DNA from: VBWE01 sp943372645
Lineage (GTDB): Bacteria; Bacteroidota; Bacteroidia; Palsa-965
Assembly: GCA_943372645.1 (NCBI GenBank)
Contig: CALRZN010000013.1
Location: 62,001-126,000 of the forward strand
Length of the DNA: 64,000 nucleotides
Direction of reading: 5' to 3'
The notes under the pieces were generated by a model that saw only the letters and a program-made list of their open reading frames with translations, had not been told where the DNA came from and did not search any database. Each line of letters opens with the position of its first letter. Within the stretch, counting starts at the first letter, position 1. Positions 1-7,933 of this stretch are shown in pieces. A program made the position numbers and the translations under genes.

Positions 1-162
1 CGGGATATAATTTATGAACAAATGCATCTGTAACTTAATGCAATTTCATATTGCATATAACAAGCAGAAAAACAGTAAATTAAGATGATAAAATAACAGT
101 AAAACAACTTCCCGTAATGCGAAGTATAAATGTGCGGAATTCCGCATCCGGTTACACGCCCG
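1..162. other. AT-rich left-edge non-coding stretch
   Basis: No gene is supported here. The stretch is AT-rich and lies downstream of the minus-strand gene that ends at 163. No clear hairpin terminator or promoter box was seen. The upstream context lies outside the window. Confidence 0.4.
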
Positions 163-2130
163 TTACGGCTGCCGGTTCATGGTATCGCGTATGGCGAGCA
201 GGGGAGGCAATACCTGGAACATGTCTTCCACCCGTTTTTTGCCCGCGGTACTGAGCTGATCGAAGGCAACCATGTTGTTGTCAATTTTCATGGTGTAAAT
301 GAGCAGGTTGCGCAGCGGCTTTTCATCGTCGGGCAGCTGACCGAAACGGAAACCGGTACAGCGTTTTTCATTCAGCCAGCGGTTATGTTCCAGCGGCAGC
401 AGGCGCGCGGTTTTATGCGCCTGCGATTCTTCCACCCCGTTTATAACTACTTTTTTGCCGAGGTAATCCAGTTTCTGATCAATGTGGCGGACGAGGTAAC
501 GGCACGATTGTTTGCGGCGTTCGGTAAGTGATTCCCACAGCTCGCTGATGCCGAGGTACGTGCGGGCATGGTGTTCCGATACCGTGGTTTTTCCGAGTAT
601 GATTCCGAGTATGGTGCTTTCCAGTTCCCTGATCGGGTCGTTTGTTTTCGGGCGGAAACGGATAAACGCGCTTTCTATTTCCTGGAGCATCGGCAGCGTC
701 AGGTTCTGGCGGAAACGCTCTTTCATCACTTCAGCAAACACGGTGTGTATGGATTCGAAATAATTGACCACCATGGCCAGCTGGTTCGACTGTGCACTGT
801 TTTCTATCAGGTTTTTTACGGTACACGTATCGGTTACCATGCGCACAAAATGAAAATGGATATCTTCTGCCGGGAAGGTTAATTTTCCATGCACATCGTC
901 GGAACTCATCATTGAGTTGAGGCGCGTTTCCTCCGGCAGGCAGATCGTAACAGGCACCCGCTGCACACGGCCTGTTTTATTCCAGAGCAGCTGGTGAAAA
1001 TGCTGTGCCGTCAGAAACACGTCCGAATCATCATCGCCGAAACAATACATCGCATCAATCGCGGGGATGGCATTCATAAAGCCGTTATCCCACGTTACGC
1101 CTTCTTCAAGAAACAGGCTGTTGGTTAATTCAACAGGAATAATGTTGATAATCTGCTCATGAAACGGGTAGGTGTATCGCAACTCGTCCATCACCGCTTT
1201 CACATTGCGCGCAACGAGGAAAATACACAGCCGTTTCATATCGTCCTGCTGATGCAGTACACTCAGCTCGCGCAGGAAAAACAACGTTACCTGATTATAT
1301 CCAACAATGCAGATGTATTCTTTTTTATCCGGACGGGTTTCGCCTTTCAGGTATCGGAACGGCGGATACTGATCGTACATGAGTTGCGCCGCCTGTATTT
1401 TTTCATTGAATGCCACTACTTCGGCACTGCCCTGTTTGTTTCCGGGCGGCATAAAGTCGAGCATAATGGCTTTCGACTTCGTATTCTCCAGGTGAACGAG
1501 TATGCGAAGCTTCGTGGACTGAAACACATGGTGTTTGATTTCTTTCAGCAGGTCAACAATGGCCAGGTTTTCCGAATCGCTTCCCGTGCTCACAATACAG
1601 GTACTTGCATTGCGTATGCCGGCGTGGGTAAGTATGCGGGTGTCAATTTCTTCCGACGACATAACAATGGCGCCCCGTTTTTTCAGGATGTCGGCCTCGG
1701 CGCGTGCAGAGCCTTTTACCACTACCACCACTTTCCGTCCCTTCGCACACATATCGCCTGCAATACGGGAGGTGATGCGTGTAAACCCGATGAGAATGAC
1801 ATAATCGCGGTAAAAATATTTTCCGCGGATGCGTGGCCAGTTGCTGCGGATAATCCGGTAAAGTACGAATGCGATCAGCCCGAAAATAATGAGCAAAAAC
1901 ATCCCGTCAATCAGCAGCAGGTCCGATTGATCCACGTCGCCGTCGCCGATTTCATTTAAAAAACCGTTGTCAATGGTATCCTGCGGAAAACCCGCGCCCT
2001 GCTGCAGGTGATTGATCTGGTGCATCAGGCTGTCGAGCTGCATTGCTGTTGAGTCGTTGATATTTTCAAATACTTCTTTCAGCGAATCAACAAGCCCGGT
2101 GGTATCGTCGTGTGGAATAGGAGGAGGCAT
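163..2130 (-). CDS. Membrane-anchored TrkA-N/RCK-like NAD-binding protein with RyR-like C-terminus
   Basis: 655 aa. An acidic N-terminal segment of about 70 residues precedes one strongly hydrophobic helix (about 71-94, LLLIDGMFLLIIFGLIAFVL). Two Rossmann-like strands follow, at about 110 (YVILIGFTRITSRIAGDM) and about 272 (YICIVGYNQVTLFFLREL), as in paired RCK/TrkA-N domains of potassium-transport regulators. The glycine-rich loop of the first is degenerate. The last 80 residues contain EHNRW at 581-585 and KRCTGFRFG, resembling the RyR domain found in bacterial proteins. There is no TVGYG selectivity filter or pore helix, so this is not a channel alone; it may sense nucleotide or ligand at the membrane. 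It lies 36 nt downstream of the GH18-like gene on the same strand and may share its transcript. TrkA-N assignment is fairly secure, the role is not. Confidence 0.7.
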   Translation of the reverse strand: MPPPIPHDDTTGLVDSLKEVFENINDSTAMQLDSLMHQINHLQQGAGFPQDTIDNGFLNEIGDGDVDQSDLLLIDGMFLLIIFGLIAFVLYRIIRSNWPRIRGKYFYRDYVILIGFTRITSRIAGDMCAKGRKVVVVVKGSARAEADILKKRGAIVMSSEEIDTRILTHAGIRNASTCIVSTGSDSENLAIVDLLKEIKHHVFQSTKLRILVHLENTKSKAIMLDFMPPGNKQGSAEVVAFNEKIQAAQLMYDQYPPFRYLKGETRPDKKEYICIVGYNQVTLFFLRELSVLHQQDDMKRLCIFLVARNVKAVMDELRYTYPFHEQIINIIPVELTNSLFLEEGVTWDNGFMNAIPAIDAMYCFGDDDSDVFLTAQHFHQLLWNKTGRVQRVPVTICLPEETRLNSMMSSDDVHGKLTFPAEDIHFHFVRMVTDTCTVKNLIENSAQSNQLAMVVNYFESIHTVFAEVMKERFRQNLTLPMLQEIESAFIRFRPKTNDPIRELESTILGIILGKTTVSEHHARTYLGISELWESLTERRKQSCRYLVRHIDQKLDYLGKKVVINGVEESQAHKTARLLPLEHNRWLNEKRCTGFRFGQLPDDEKPLRNLLIYTMKIDNNMVAFDQLSTAGKKRVEDMFQVLPPLLAIRDTMNRQP

Positions 2131-2166
2131 GTGCAGGTGTGTTTAAAAATCGTAAACGTGGAAAAC

Positions 2167-4185
2167 TCAGGGGGTGGGCCCATCGTTTTCTTTGCGTCGG
2201 AGCAGTTTCAGGAGGATGTATATGATGATACTTCCGGCAATTGCGCCGCCGATGAAAATGCTGTTCAGTTTTGCTCCGCCGTTCGGGAAAATCAGGTCCT
2301 GCAGTAAAACCAGGCAGATCACCACCACCAGCAATGCGATGTACGCAAAATACTCGCGGCTGAAAATCACTTCGCGGATGGATTCGTAGAAGAGTGAAAT
2401 GATGAACCCGGTAAGTGCAAACACAAGCAGTACGATAAGACAGAGTGTGATCAGCGGGTTGTAGTTGTGCGATGGTATTACAATCGGAAGCGGTGCAGGT
2501 ATCTGCGATCCGGGCATCAGGATGGTGAGGTACGGATCTTTTGCTGCAAATACGCGTTTCTCATAATCAAGCACCGATTCATTTCCTGCAATAATCGTAT
2601 CTATAATTGTTGGTTTATCTGGTTTTACCACTGGTGTTACTGCCGGTTTCGGCTGCCCCGTGGTATCGCCGAACTCTTTCATGAGCTGTTTCCACAGGTA
2701 CGGATGTCCGTTTTCATATCCGAGTGCCCAGATACCCGCACCTGCAATTCCTTTTTTGCGCACGTATTCGTATTTCTGTCCGAGGCTCAGTGTGTCTTCT
2801 GTCCACACCTGCGTCCAGCCCGAGTAATCACGGAATGCGCTGGTTACAGCGTTCTTGGTTTTGTCGGCCACAAAATTTTTCCATGAACCATACGTGGTGT
2901 GCAGTTGCCCGTAGGTGCGAATGGATACGCCTTCAAAATCAAAGGTCATGCGCGTGCGCGAATCCGGTTTTTCATTTTGTGTGCGCACCTCTTTCCCATA
3001 CCACGGTAAAGCAAGCACTGTTTTTTCGCGGGGCATGCCCTGGTCGAGGTAATAATTGATACTGTGATCGAGTGAAAAAAGATTGGTGGCCGTGTCGGGC
3101 AGCAGCATCGATACCGGTCCGGCGGCGCTGCGTGCATCCATACTGTAATCGTAGCCGGAAACAATAAACAGGTCAACATGATTTCGCAACGCTTCCATGT
3201 CATATACCTTATAAGGATCCCACACGGGCAGCACCATGTTCAGTGCCAGGTGCTGGTTTCCGCGTTCGGCTGCATCCAATGCCTGGCGCAGTTCACGGAT
3301 AAAGTTGGTCAGTTCGCCTTTTGTTTTCAGTGCTTTCGGAAAGCCCTGGAAGTCAACGGTAATCCCGTCGCCCCGCCGGATGCTGTCGCCGCCGCTTTCA
3401 TAACGCAGGTTTAGCAACCCGGTGAGTTCAGCAAACAAGGTTTGCCGCGCAGCGAGTCCTTTGCCTTCGAGTAACTGTTTGGTGTTGTCTTCCCCGTAAA
3501 GGGTAACCACGATGTCAACACTGCAGCCTGCTTCGTGTGCGCGCTGCTGCAGTAACGTGCTGCGCCAGCTGTGTGCCTTGAACGGGGAGCGGCTGCGGCC
3601 GGTAGCCGGATTTACGGAATAGGAAAAATAACCCACCCGCGAAAGCAATGTAAAATCATAACCGAGATACGCATTACCCATCCAGAACGGGTGAAAACCG
3701 TAAACCACATTTTCGGCTTTCAGTTTGTGTTTTACGGTTTGTACCGACCGGCCGCCCAGGTTCTGCAGGCGTGCCCAGTACATTTCTGAAAAATAAAATT
3801 CGTTGTCTTTGGTGCCGCCTTTACCCGGTTCCGCAAACTTCGGGTCGCGGAGCATATCGGTATATTTTTTTTCTTCCACCTGGTGCACACCGGGAGCGGG
3901 CGGGCGCATCAGCTCGGGAATAATTTCGAGTGCGAGCCGGTTGCGCAACGTATCGTAAACCACATTAAAGGGTTGGCGGTACATGCCTGATTTGCTGGCT
4001 TTCTCGAGCCAGCCGCCATTTTTCATGGTCTCCGGTACTTTGGTTTTTTTCTTTTCGCCCTTTTTGCCCGCGTCTTCTTTCTTACTGCCCGTATCACCTT
4101 TGCCTGCCTGTGAATAGGCGGGAACGGCGGGCAGCAGCAGCATGATCAGGAAGAGGTGAATAGCAGCCGCTGATTTTTTCAACAT
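2167..4185 (-). CDS. Membrane-anchored GH18-like protein, catalytic Glu replaced by Gln
   Basis: 672 aa from ATG 4185, which gives a clean signal peptide (MLKKSAAAIHLFLIMLLLPA); a TTG at 4209 would add 8 residues. A Lys/Gly-rich linker follows, then a GH18-type barrel from about residue 160 (VVYGFHPFW, strand VDIVVTLYG, ALNMVLPVW, VDLFIVSGYDY, late TQVWTEDT and GAGIWALGYE). The family's catalytic signature DGxDxDxE reads DGITVDFQ at residues 273-280 (codon CAG at 3346-3348), so the acid/base glutamate is missing. Three membrane helices close the protein (about 579-600, 612-632, 643-662). In GH18 proteins loss of this Glu usually means a carbohydrate-binding, non-hydrolytic protein. It is divergent from the eCIS cargo operon; a link to injection is only a guess. 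Confidence 0.8.
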   Translation of the reverse strand: MLKKSAAAIHLFLIMLLLPAVPAYSQAGKGDTGSKKEDAGKKGEKKKTKVPETMKNGGWLEKASKSGMYRQPFNVVYDTLRNRLALEIIPELMRPPAPGVHQVEEKKYTDMLRDPKFAEPGKGGTKDNEFYFSEMYWARLQNLGGRSVQTVKHKLKAENVVYGFHPFWMGNAYLGYDFTLLSRVGYFSYSVNPATGRSRSPFKAHSWRSTLLQQRAHEAGCSVDIVVTLYGEDNTKQLLEGKGLAARQTLFAELTGLLNLRYESGGDSIRRGDGITVDFQGFPKALKTKGELTNFIRELRQALDAAERGNQHLALNMVLPVWDPYKVYDMEALRNHVDLFIVSGYDYSMDARSAAGPVSMLLPDTATNLFSLDHSINYYLDQGMPREKTVLALPWYGKEVRTQNEKPDSRTRMTFDFEGVSIRTYGQLHTTYGSWKNFVADKTKNAVTSAFRDYSGWTQVWTEDTLSLGQKYEYVRKKGIAGAGIWALGYENGHPYLWKQLMKEFGDTTGQPKPAVTPVVKPDKPTIIDTIIAGNESVLDYEKRVFAAKDPYLTILMPGSQIPAPLPIVIPSHNYNPLITLCLIVLLVFALTGFIISLFYESIREVIFSREYFAYIALLVVVICLVLLQDLIFPNGGAKLNSIFIGGAIAGSIIIYILLKLLRRKENDGPTP

Positions 4186-4233
4186 ACGTGTTAACAAGTA
4201 GAGAAACAAAAGTGGTTAAAAATAGGCGAAATA

Positions 4234-4257
4234 ATCTATTTTTATCAAAAAATAGAT
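4234..4257. promoter_or_regulatory. 10-bp perfect AT-rich inverted repeat abutting a start codon
   Basis: ATCTATTTTT (4234-4243) and AAAAATAGAT (4248-4257) flank a 4-nt loop. The repeat ends one base before the ATG at 4259, in the divergent spacer between the GH18-like gene and the eCIS cargo operon. It could be an operator or an RNA hairpin that masks the start region. No protein binder is known. Confidence 0.35.
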
Positions 4258-4258
4258 C

Positions 4259-5218
4259 ATGCGTTTTCAACCGCATCCCAATTTGTTCCGCCCGGCGTGG
4301 AAACTCTTCGCGCTGCCGCTGATTCTGGCGGGCATTGTGCTCACCGGGCAGGGCTGCAGTATGGCTTCGGCCGGCACCCCGCCTGTTTCCGATAGCGATT
4401 CGGTTGTTTATTACTCCAAACTGGCTGCTGAACTTCCGAAGGAACCACGGGTCTATTATAACAGGGGCATTTTTTATTACCGTATGGAAAAATACCGCGA
4501 AGCCATTGCCGATTTTTCCTACGCACTGAAAGTGGATTCCGGATTTTATCCCGCATGGCTTACCCGGGGCGACTGCCAGCGCATGTTAAAAAACCACGAC
4601 CAGGCGGTGCGCAATTACGATAACTATTATAATAATACGGGTGGTTCGGCGTACCTGTTCCGGCAACGGGCGTACTGCAATTTCTGTATGAAAAAATACC
4701 CGGCTGCTATTTCCGACTATAACAAACTGGAACTGCTGGCCGAGGCCGACGGACCGATGTATGCCATGCGCGGACGGGCACGTACCTATACCAGTGAATA
4801 TACCAAAGCGCTTGGCGACCTGCAGGAAGCAGTAAAACTTTCGCCCGATTCGGGCATGCATTACATCTGGCTGGGCAATGTGCAGTATAAACTCGAACTG
4901 TACACCGATGCAATCAACAACTACCTCTTGGCCATGGATAAAAAGGCCGACATGAACGAACAGAATTACCTCAAAGAAGCGTATGTGGCCCGTGCCAGCC
5001 GTTCCCGCAGCGGAAATGCGCCCGGTGATGCACTCATTGATCTGAAAGCCTGCCTGAAACTCGACCCGGAATATGGCCCGGCCATTTACCAGCGCGGTCT
5101 CATTCTTTACGACCTCGGCAACCTGGATGATGCCTGCTTCGATTTTAAAACAGCCGGCATGCTGGGCGTGCTGGAAGCGTTTGACGCCATTAACTCCTGT
5201 TGCCCGAAAAATCAATAA
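4259..5218 (+). CDS. TPR-repeat lipoprotein, first gene of the eCIS cargo operon
   Basis: 319 aa. The N-terminus has a basic start, a hydrophobic stretch (LFALPLILAGIVLTG) and a cysteine in TGQGC, an imperfect lipobox that suggests a lipoprotein. The rest is about six TPR units recognisable by the W/L-G-Y-A-F-P pattern (for example RVYYNRGIFYYRMEKYREAI, AWLTRGDCQRMLKNHDQAV, AIYQRGLILYDLGNLDDAC). TPR proteins are protein-binding scaffolds. The next gene starts 17 nt after its stop, so it is probably co-transcribed with the eCIS leader peptide, core protein and toxins. It could be a cell-envelope factor for particle assembly or release; that is inference from position only. Confidence 0.75.
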   Translation: MRFQPHPNLFRPAWKLFALPLILAGIVLTGQGCSMASAGTPPVSDSDSVVYYSKLAAELPKEPRVYYNRGIFYYRMEKYREAIADFSYALKVDSGFYPAWLTRGDCQRMLKNHDQAVRNYDNYYNNTGGSAYLFRQRAYCNFCMKKYPAAISDYNKLELLAEADGPMYAMRGRARTYTSEYTKALGDLQEAVKLSPDSGMHYIWLGNVQYKLELYTDAINNYLLAMDKKADMNEQNYLKEAYVARASRSRSGNAPGDALIDLKACLKLDPEYGPAIYQRGLILYDLGNLDDACFDFKTAGMLGVLEAFDAINSCCPKNQ

Positions 5219-5235
5219 GTTAAAAACAACAACTC

Positions 5236-5442
5236 ATGGGAATTACAGCACACGACAAACAACCGGATAACAACAGCGCAAAGCAGCTGCGTTCCGCCGC
5301 CGAACAGGGAAGCGGAAACAATGCGGCAAAAGCATTTGCTGCAGTTGACCCTACCGCGCAACTGAAACCGGATGATGAAATGGTGAAATCGCTCAAGGCG
5401 GATCCGGCTGCGCAACTGAAAGATGACGAGGAGCTCGTCTGA
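5236..5442 (+). CDS. 68-aa peptide made of eCIS-core-type leader motifs
   Basis: MGITAHDKQPDNNSAK is followed by a duplicated acidic motif, TAQLKPDDEMVKSLK then AAQLKDDEELV, and a stop. Repeats of the type AQLK..DEELVQGKF are, as I recall them, typical of the N-terminal part of DUF4157/eCIS-core proteins found in injection-system loci. Here the motif is present twice but no core or toxin domain follows, and the stop comes where the family usually continues with QGKF. It lies 17 nt after the TPR lipoprotein gene and 104 nt before the eCIS-core gene, in a different frame from the latter. It may be a genuine small cargo adaptor or the remnant of a longer leader. Confidence 0.6.
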   Translation: MGITAHDKQPDNNSAKQLRSAAEQGSGNNAAKAFAAVDPTAQLKPDDEMVKSLKADPAAQLKDDEELV

Positions 5443-5546
5443 TAACTATCGGGGCCGGGAAAAGGCCGTGTGAAACAATACCTTTCGCTGTGCAGCATTG
5501 CTGCGCCGCAAATTGATTTCGTTTTATTATAACGGATGGAAAAAAC

Positions 5547-6062
5547 ATGAAGCAGACACCAGAACACAAAACGTCGGGAACGAATGCGAATGCTTCGCAG
5601 CACAACCAGTCACAGGTTGCATTCGGCGCTGCACAGCTTTTTAATAATCCGTCAAGTGAAAACAACCTGATTGCAGAAACCACCCAGTTAAACGCAAACG
5701 ATTCCATCAATGGCATAACGGTTTCCGAAAACCACGCCGTGAAAGAACTCTCCGGCGGAAAAGTGGACCTGCACGAAAGTGGTGCAAAAGTAGAAAACAC
5801 CACGTCCAGCGATTCGCGCCTGCAAAGTGTGGGCGCGCGTTCCATGGCGGTGCAGGGGCAGGCCATGGTGGGCGACAGCCGCGACCGCGGACACGAAATA
5901 TGGCACCTCGCCCAGCAGGAAATGGGCGAAGTAAAACCAACAACCGAAATTAACGGCACGCCCGTTAATGATGAAAAACACCTCGAAGATGCTGCCGATA
6001 AAAACGGTGCGGCAATTATGCAGGCCAAATTTGCCGGGCCGCCGGATGAACAAATGAAGTAA
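5547..6062 (+). CDS. eCIS-core (DUF4157-like) protein with HEIWH motif
   Basis: 171 aa. The first 90 residues are hydrophilic and low in structure. Residues 91-165 match the eCIS-core pattern: RGHEIWHLAQQEMGEVKPT, then a PVNDEKHLEDAAD segment and GAAIM. The family consensus is roughly HEAWHVVQQ..GRVKPT followed by an N-D-...-LE.EAD.MG.KA segment. HEIWH at 116-120 keeps the HExxH residues. The domain marks proteins linked to extracellular contractile injection systems and is often fused to toxins. This gene ends in TAA at 6060-6062, and the next reading frame (metallopeptidase) continues in the same frame. The gene may therefore be the N-terminal half of a split or readthrough effector. Confidence 0.75.
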   Translation: MKQTPEHKTSGTNANASQHNQSQVAFGAAQLFNNPSSENNLIAETTQLNANDSINGITVSENHAVKELSGGKVDLHESGAKVENTTSSDSRLQSVGARSMAVQGQAMVGDSRDRGHEIWHLAQQEMGEVKPTTEINGTPVNDEKHLEDAADKNGAAIMQAKFAGPPDEQMK

Positions 6063-6083
6063 ACGTTTTTAATTCCTGCCCCT

Positions 6084-6959
6084 TTGATTTCCATCCACCA
6101 GCAGAAAGCGAAAGTGCCGGACAGCATCCCGAAAAAACAGGGTGGAAAAATTGCGTATCCGAAACAGCATCCTTTTGCAGCAACTTCCGGAAATACATTA
6201 CCCGTGCAGCGCCAGGTTGTGCGCGATGCAACAGATGAACAACGCATCATTAACTTAACAAGCACAGTTACCGCCTTCACCGATTTCGGAACAACATACG
6301 TGCGGCTGAACGGAACGGAACTTCCGGGCAATGCGGGTTTTGTGAATGCCGTTATTGAGCCGCAGTATACAGTGGTTCAGACCGGCGATAACGAATATAC
6401 GGCCCGCGTTACGGCCGCACCGGTCAATCATATCGGCTGCCGTATGGCACTGCCCACCGCACCGGAGTGGGAAGCCGGCATTGCGTTGAATAACCTCAGC
6501 GGACGAATTGGCATGATGCGCGGACAGCCGATTACAGACGATGACTTTCTCGGGACCAAACCGGGCCGCGAAGTGTTGCTGTATGTAAAAGGCCAGCCGG
6601 ATGATGATACGTTTGCAGGCCTGGTGCGGCAGCATGAACTGGTTCATGCCGGTGATATTGATGAGGCCGTTGACAATTCGATCCGCCCCTGGGATGTGGC
6701 CATCCAGCACGCCGTTGATAATAACACCGCGTTCCGCGCCGATTCGCTGGAAGGTGCGCGTACCGCCATGTGGACCGCGCTGGGCGGAACAGCGGGCGAA
6801 GTGGGTGTGGCGTTCCGCGGCGAACTGCAGCGGCTCGGCAATCATTATCACCACCAGGCGCAGGGTGGCCGCCCCACCATAAACCGGGTGGAAGGCCGCA
6901 AACGCACCTTCCTGCGCGATATCGTTCGTATTCACTATGATCATCCGCTTGCGGGGTAG
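6084..6959 (+). CDS. Putative eCIS-delivered HExxH metallopeptidase toxin (TTG start)
   Basis: 291 aa if started at TTG 6084. No ATG exists between the preceding TAA (6060-6062) and residue 121, so the start is TTG, ATT 6072, or readthrough from the eCIS-core gene, which is in the same frame. The N-terminus carries PKKQGGKIAYPKQHPF and TLPVQRQVV, a PVQR-type motif shared with the next gene and common after eCIS-core domains. FAGLVRQHELVHAGDIDEAV (HELVH at 184-188) is a zinc-metallopeptidase motif; downstream D/E and H residues could supply the third ligand. The fold around it is not one I recognise. The target is unknown. Spacing to the next gene is 15 nt. Confidence 0.65.
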   Translation: MISIHQQKAKVPDSIPKKQGGKIAYPKQHPFAATSGNTLPVQRQVVRDATDEQRIINLTSTVTAFTDFGTTYVRLNGTELPGNAGFVNAVIEPQYTVVQTGDNEYTARVTAAPVNHIGCRMALPTAPEWEAGIALNNLSGRIGMMRGQPITDDDFLGTKPGREVLLYVKGQPDDDTFAGLVRQHELVHAGDIDEAVDNSIRPWDVAIQHAVDNNTAFRADSLEGARTAMWTALGGTAGEVGVAFRGELQRLGNHYHHQAQGGRPTINRVEGRKRTFLRDIVRIHYDHPLAG

Positions 6960-6974
6960 TTCGTGCTGTAACTA

Positions 6975-7919
6975 ATGCAGAAACAATCCACCGATACCGG
7001 TCAAAAAACAAAATCCATTGCAGATTCAGTTTCTGCAGGAGCACGGCAGTCATACGCCGCGGTGACACTGCAACGCAGGGCAGGGGAAGAGGACGGCGAA
7101 ATGTTCCCATTACAGGAACATCGTGCAACTCCTGTTTTTAAAGTTCCTGCTTCACCCGTTCAGCGCGTGAAACCGGGCAATGCACTCGATAATATTTACA
7201 AAGAAGTAGAGAAAAATAATCATAAGAATATTCATGTTGATCACCTTAGAAATGATGAACGTGATCTTATTCCGCAGAAAGGATCATCTTACAACAGTGT
7301 CCAGGCAGGCAAAACATGGGAAACCGGCGCAACTGTTTTTGACCTCGATACCGTGAGTGGTGAAAAATATACCGACTGGATTATTAATCCGCATGTATTG
7401 AAGTGGGGCTTTTCCAATACAAAACTCGGCGCTGTCCAGGGCTTTGCCTTGCCGGTGAGTTGTATCGAGTCAACAGAACACATTATGCATCATACCAAAA
7501 ACAGTATGAATATCCCGGACTATCCCGATAAGTCGAAAAAATCGGTTGGCCTGGGTTTTCAGAATATTAAAAACAGTACCAACGAAGGCGTTGCAGATAT
7601 AAGTAAAGACGACGTTTCAACAGTTGATTATAAAAAATACACCAGTTTCGATTTTTCGAAAGCCCCGCTTAATCTTAATGATGGCATGCTGGTAATCGAT
7701 CCGGGTAACCCGACCGCTTCGCTGCATGCGGTGGTTGTGGTGGGGGTTAATACCAAAACCGGCCAGGTGATTGTTGTGGAACGGAATGCGGGTTCAACCA
7801 CCGGTGATAATATTTATGTGGATAAAAGCTGGCTGCTGAATGCGTACGATTCACCAGCTGCGTTTCTGTCGAGTATGAATAATGTCAATATGATTATCGG
7901 TAAACTGGTGGCCAATTAA
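6975..7919 (+). CDS. Putative eCIS effector with papain-like (NlpC/CHAP-type) catalytic pattern
   Basis: 314 aa. Residues 1-66 form a leader of eCIS type: TLQRRAGEEDGEMFPLQ, then VPASPVQRVKPG, with the LQR..EED..PLQ..PVQR spacing typical of proteins with eCIS cores, but without a core domain. The rest looks like a cysteine hydrolase: LPVSCIESTEHI puts a cysteine at 163, LHAVVVVGVNTKTGQ puts a histidine at 251 at the start of a strand, and VVERNAGS offers E269 or N271 as third member. The order Cys-His-polar and the HAVVVVG...G..VVE strand pair are those of papain-like, NlpC/P60 or CHAP domains. Substrate may be peptidoglycan or a host protein. Codon use and base content are more AT-rich than the structural genes. 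Confidence 0.6.
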   Translation: MQKQSTDTGQKTKSIADSVSAGARQSYAAVTLQRRAGEEDGEMFPLQEHRATPVFKVPASPVQRVKPGNALDNIYKEVEKNNHKNIHVDHLRNDERDLIPQKGSSYNSVQAGKTWETGATVFDLDTVSGEKYTDWIINPHVLKWGFSNTKLGAVQGFALPVSCIESTEHIMHHTKNSMNIPDYPDKSKKSVGLGFQNIKNSTNEGVADISKDDVSTVDYKKYTSFDFSKAPLNLNDGMLVIDPGNPTASLHAVVVVGVNTKTGQVIVVERNAGSTTGDNIYVDKSWLLNAYDSPAAFLSSMNNVNMIIGKLVAN

Positions 7920-7933
7920 AAAGTGTTGAGCAA

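Noticed and set aside
1159..1959. 266-aa plus-strand frame
   Set aside because: Antisense shadow of the TrkA-N/RyR-like gene.
5443..5546. Terminator in the cargo operon
   Set aside because: GGCC and GCAGC stems are short, with no T-run after them.
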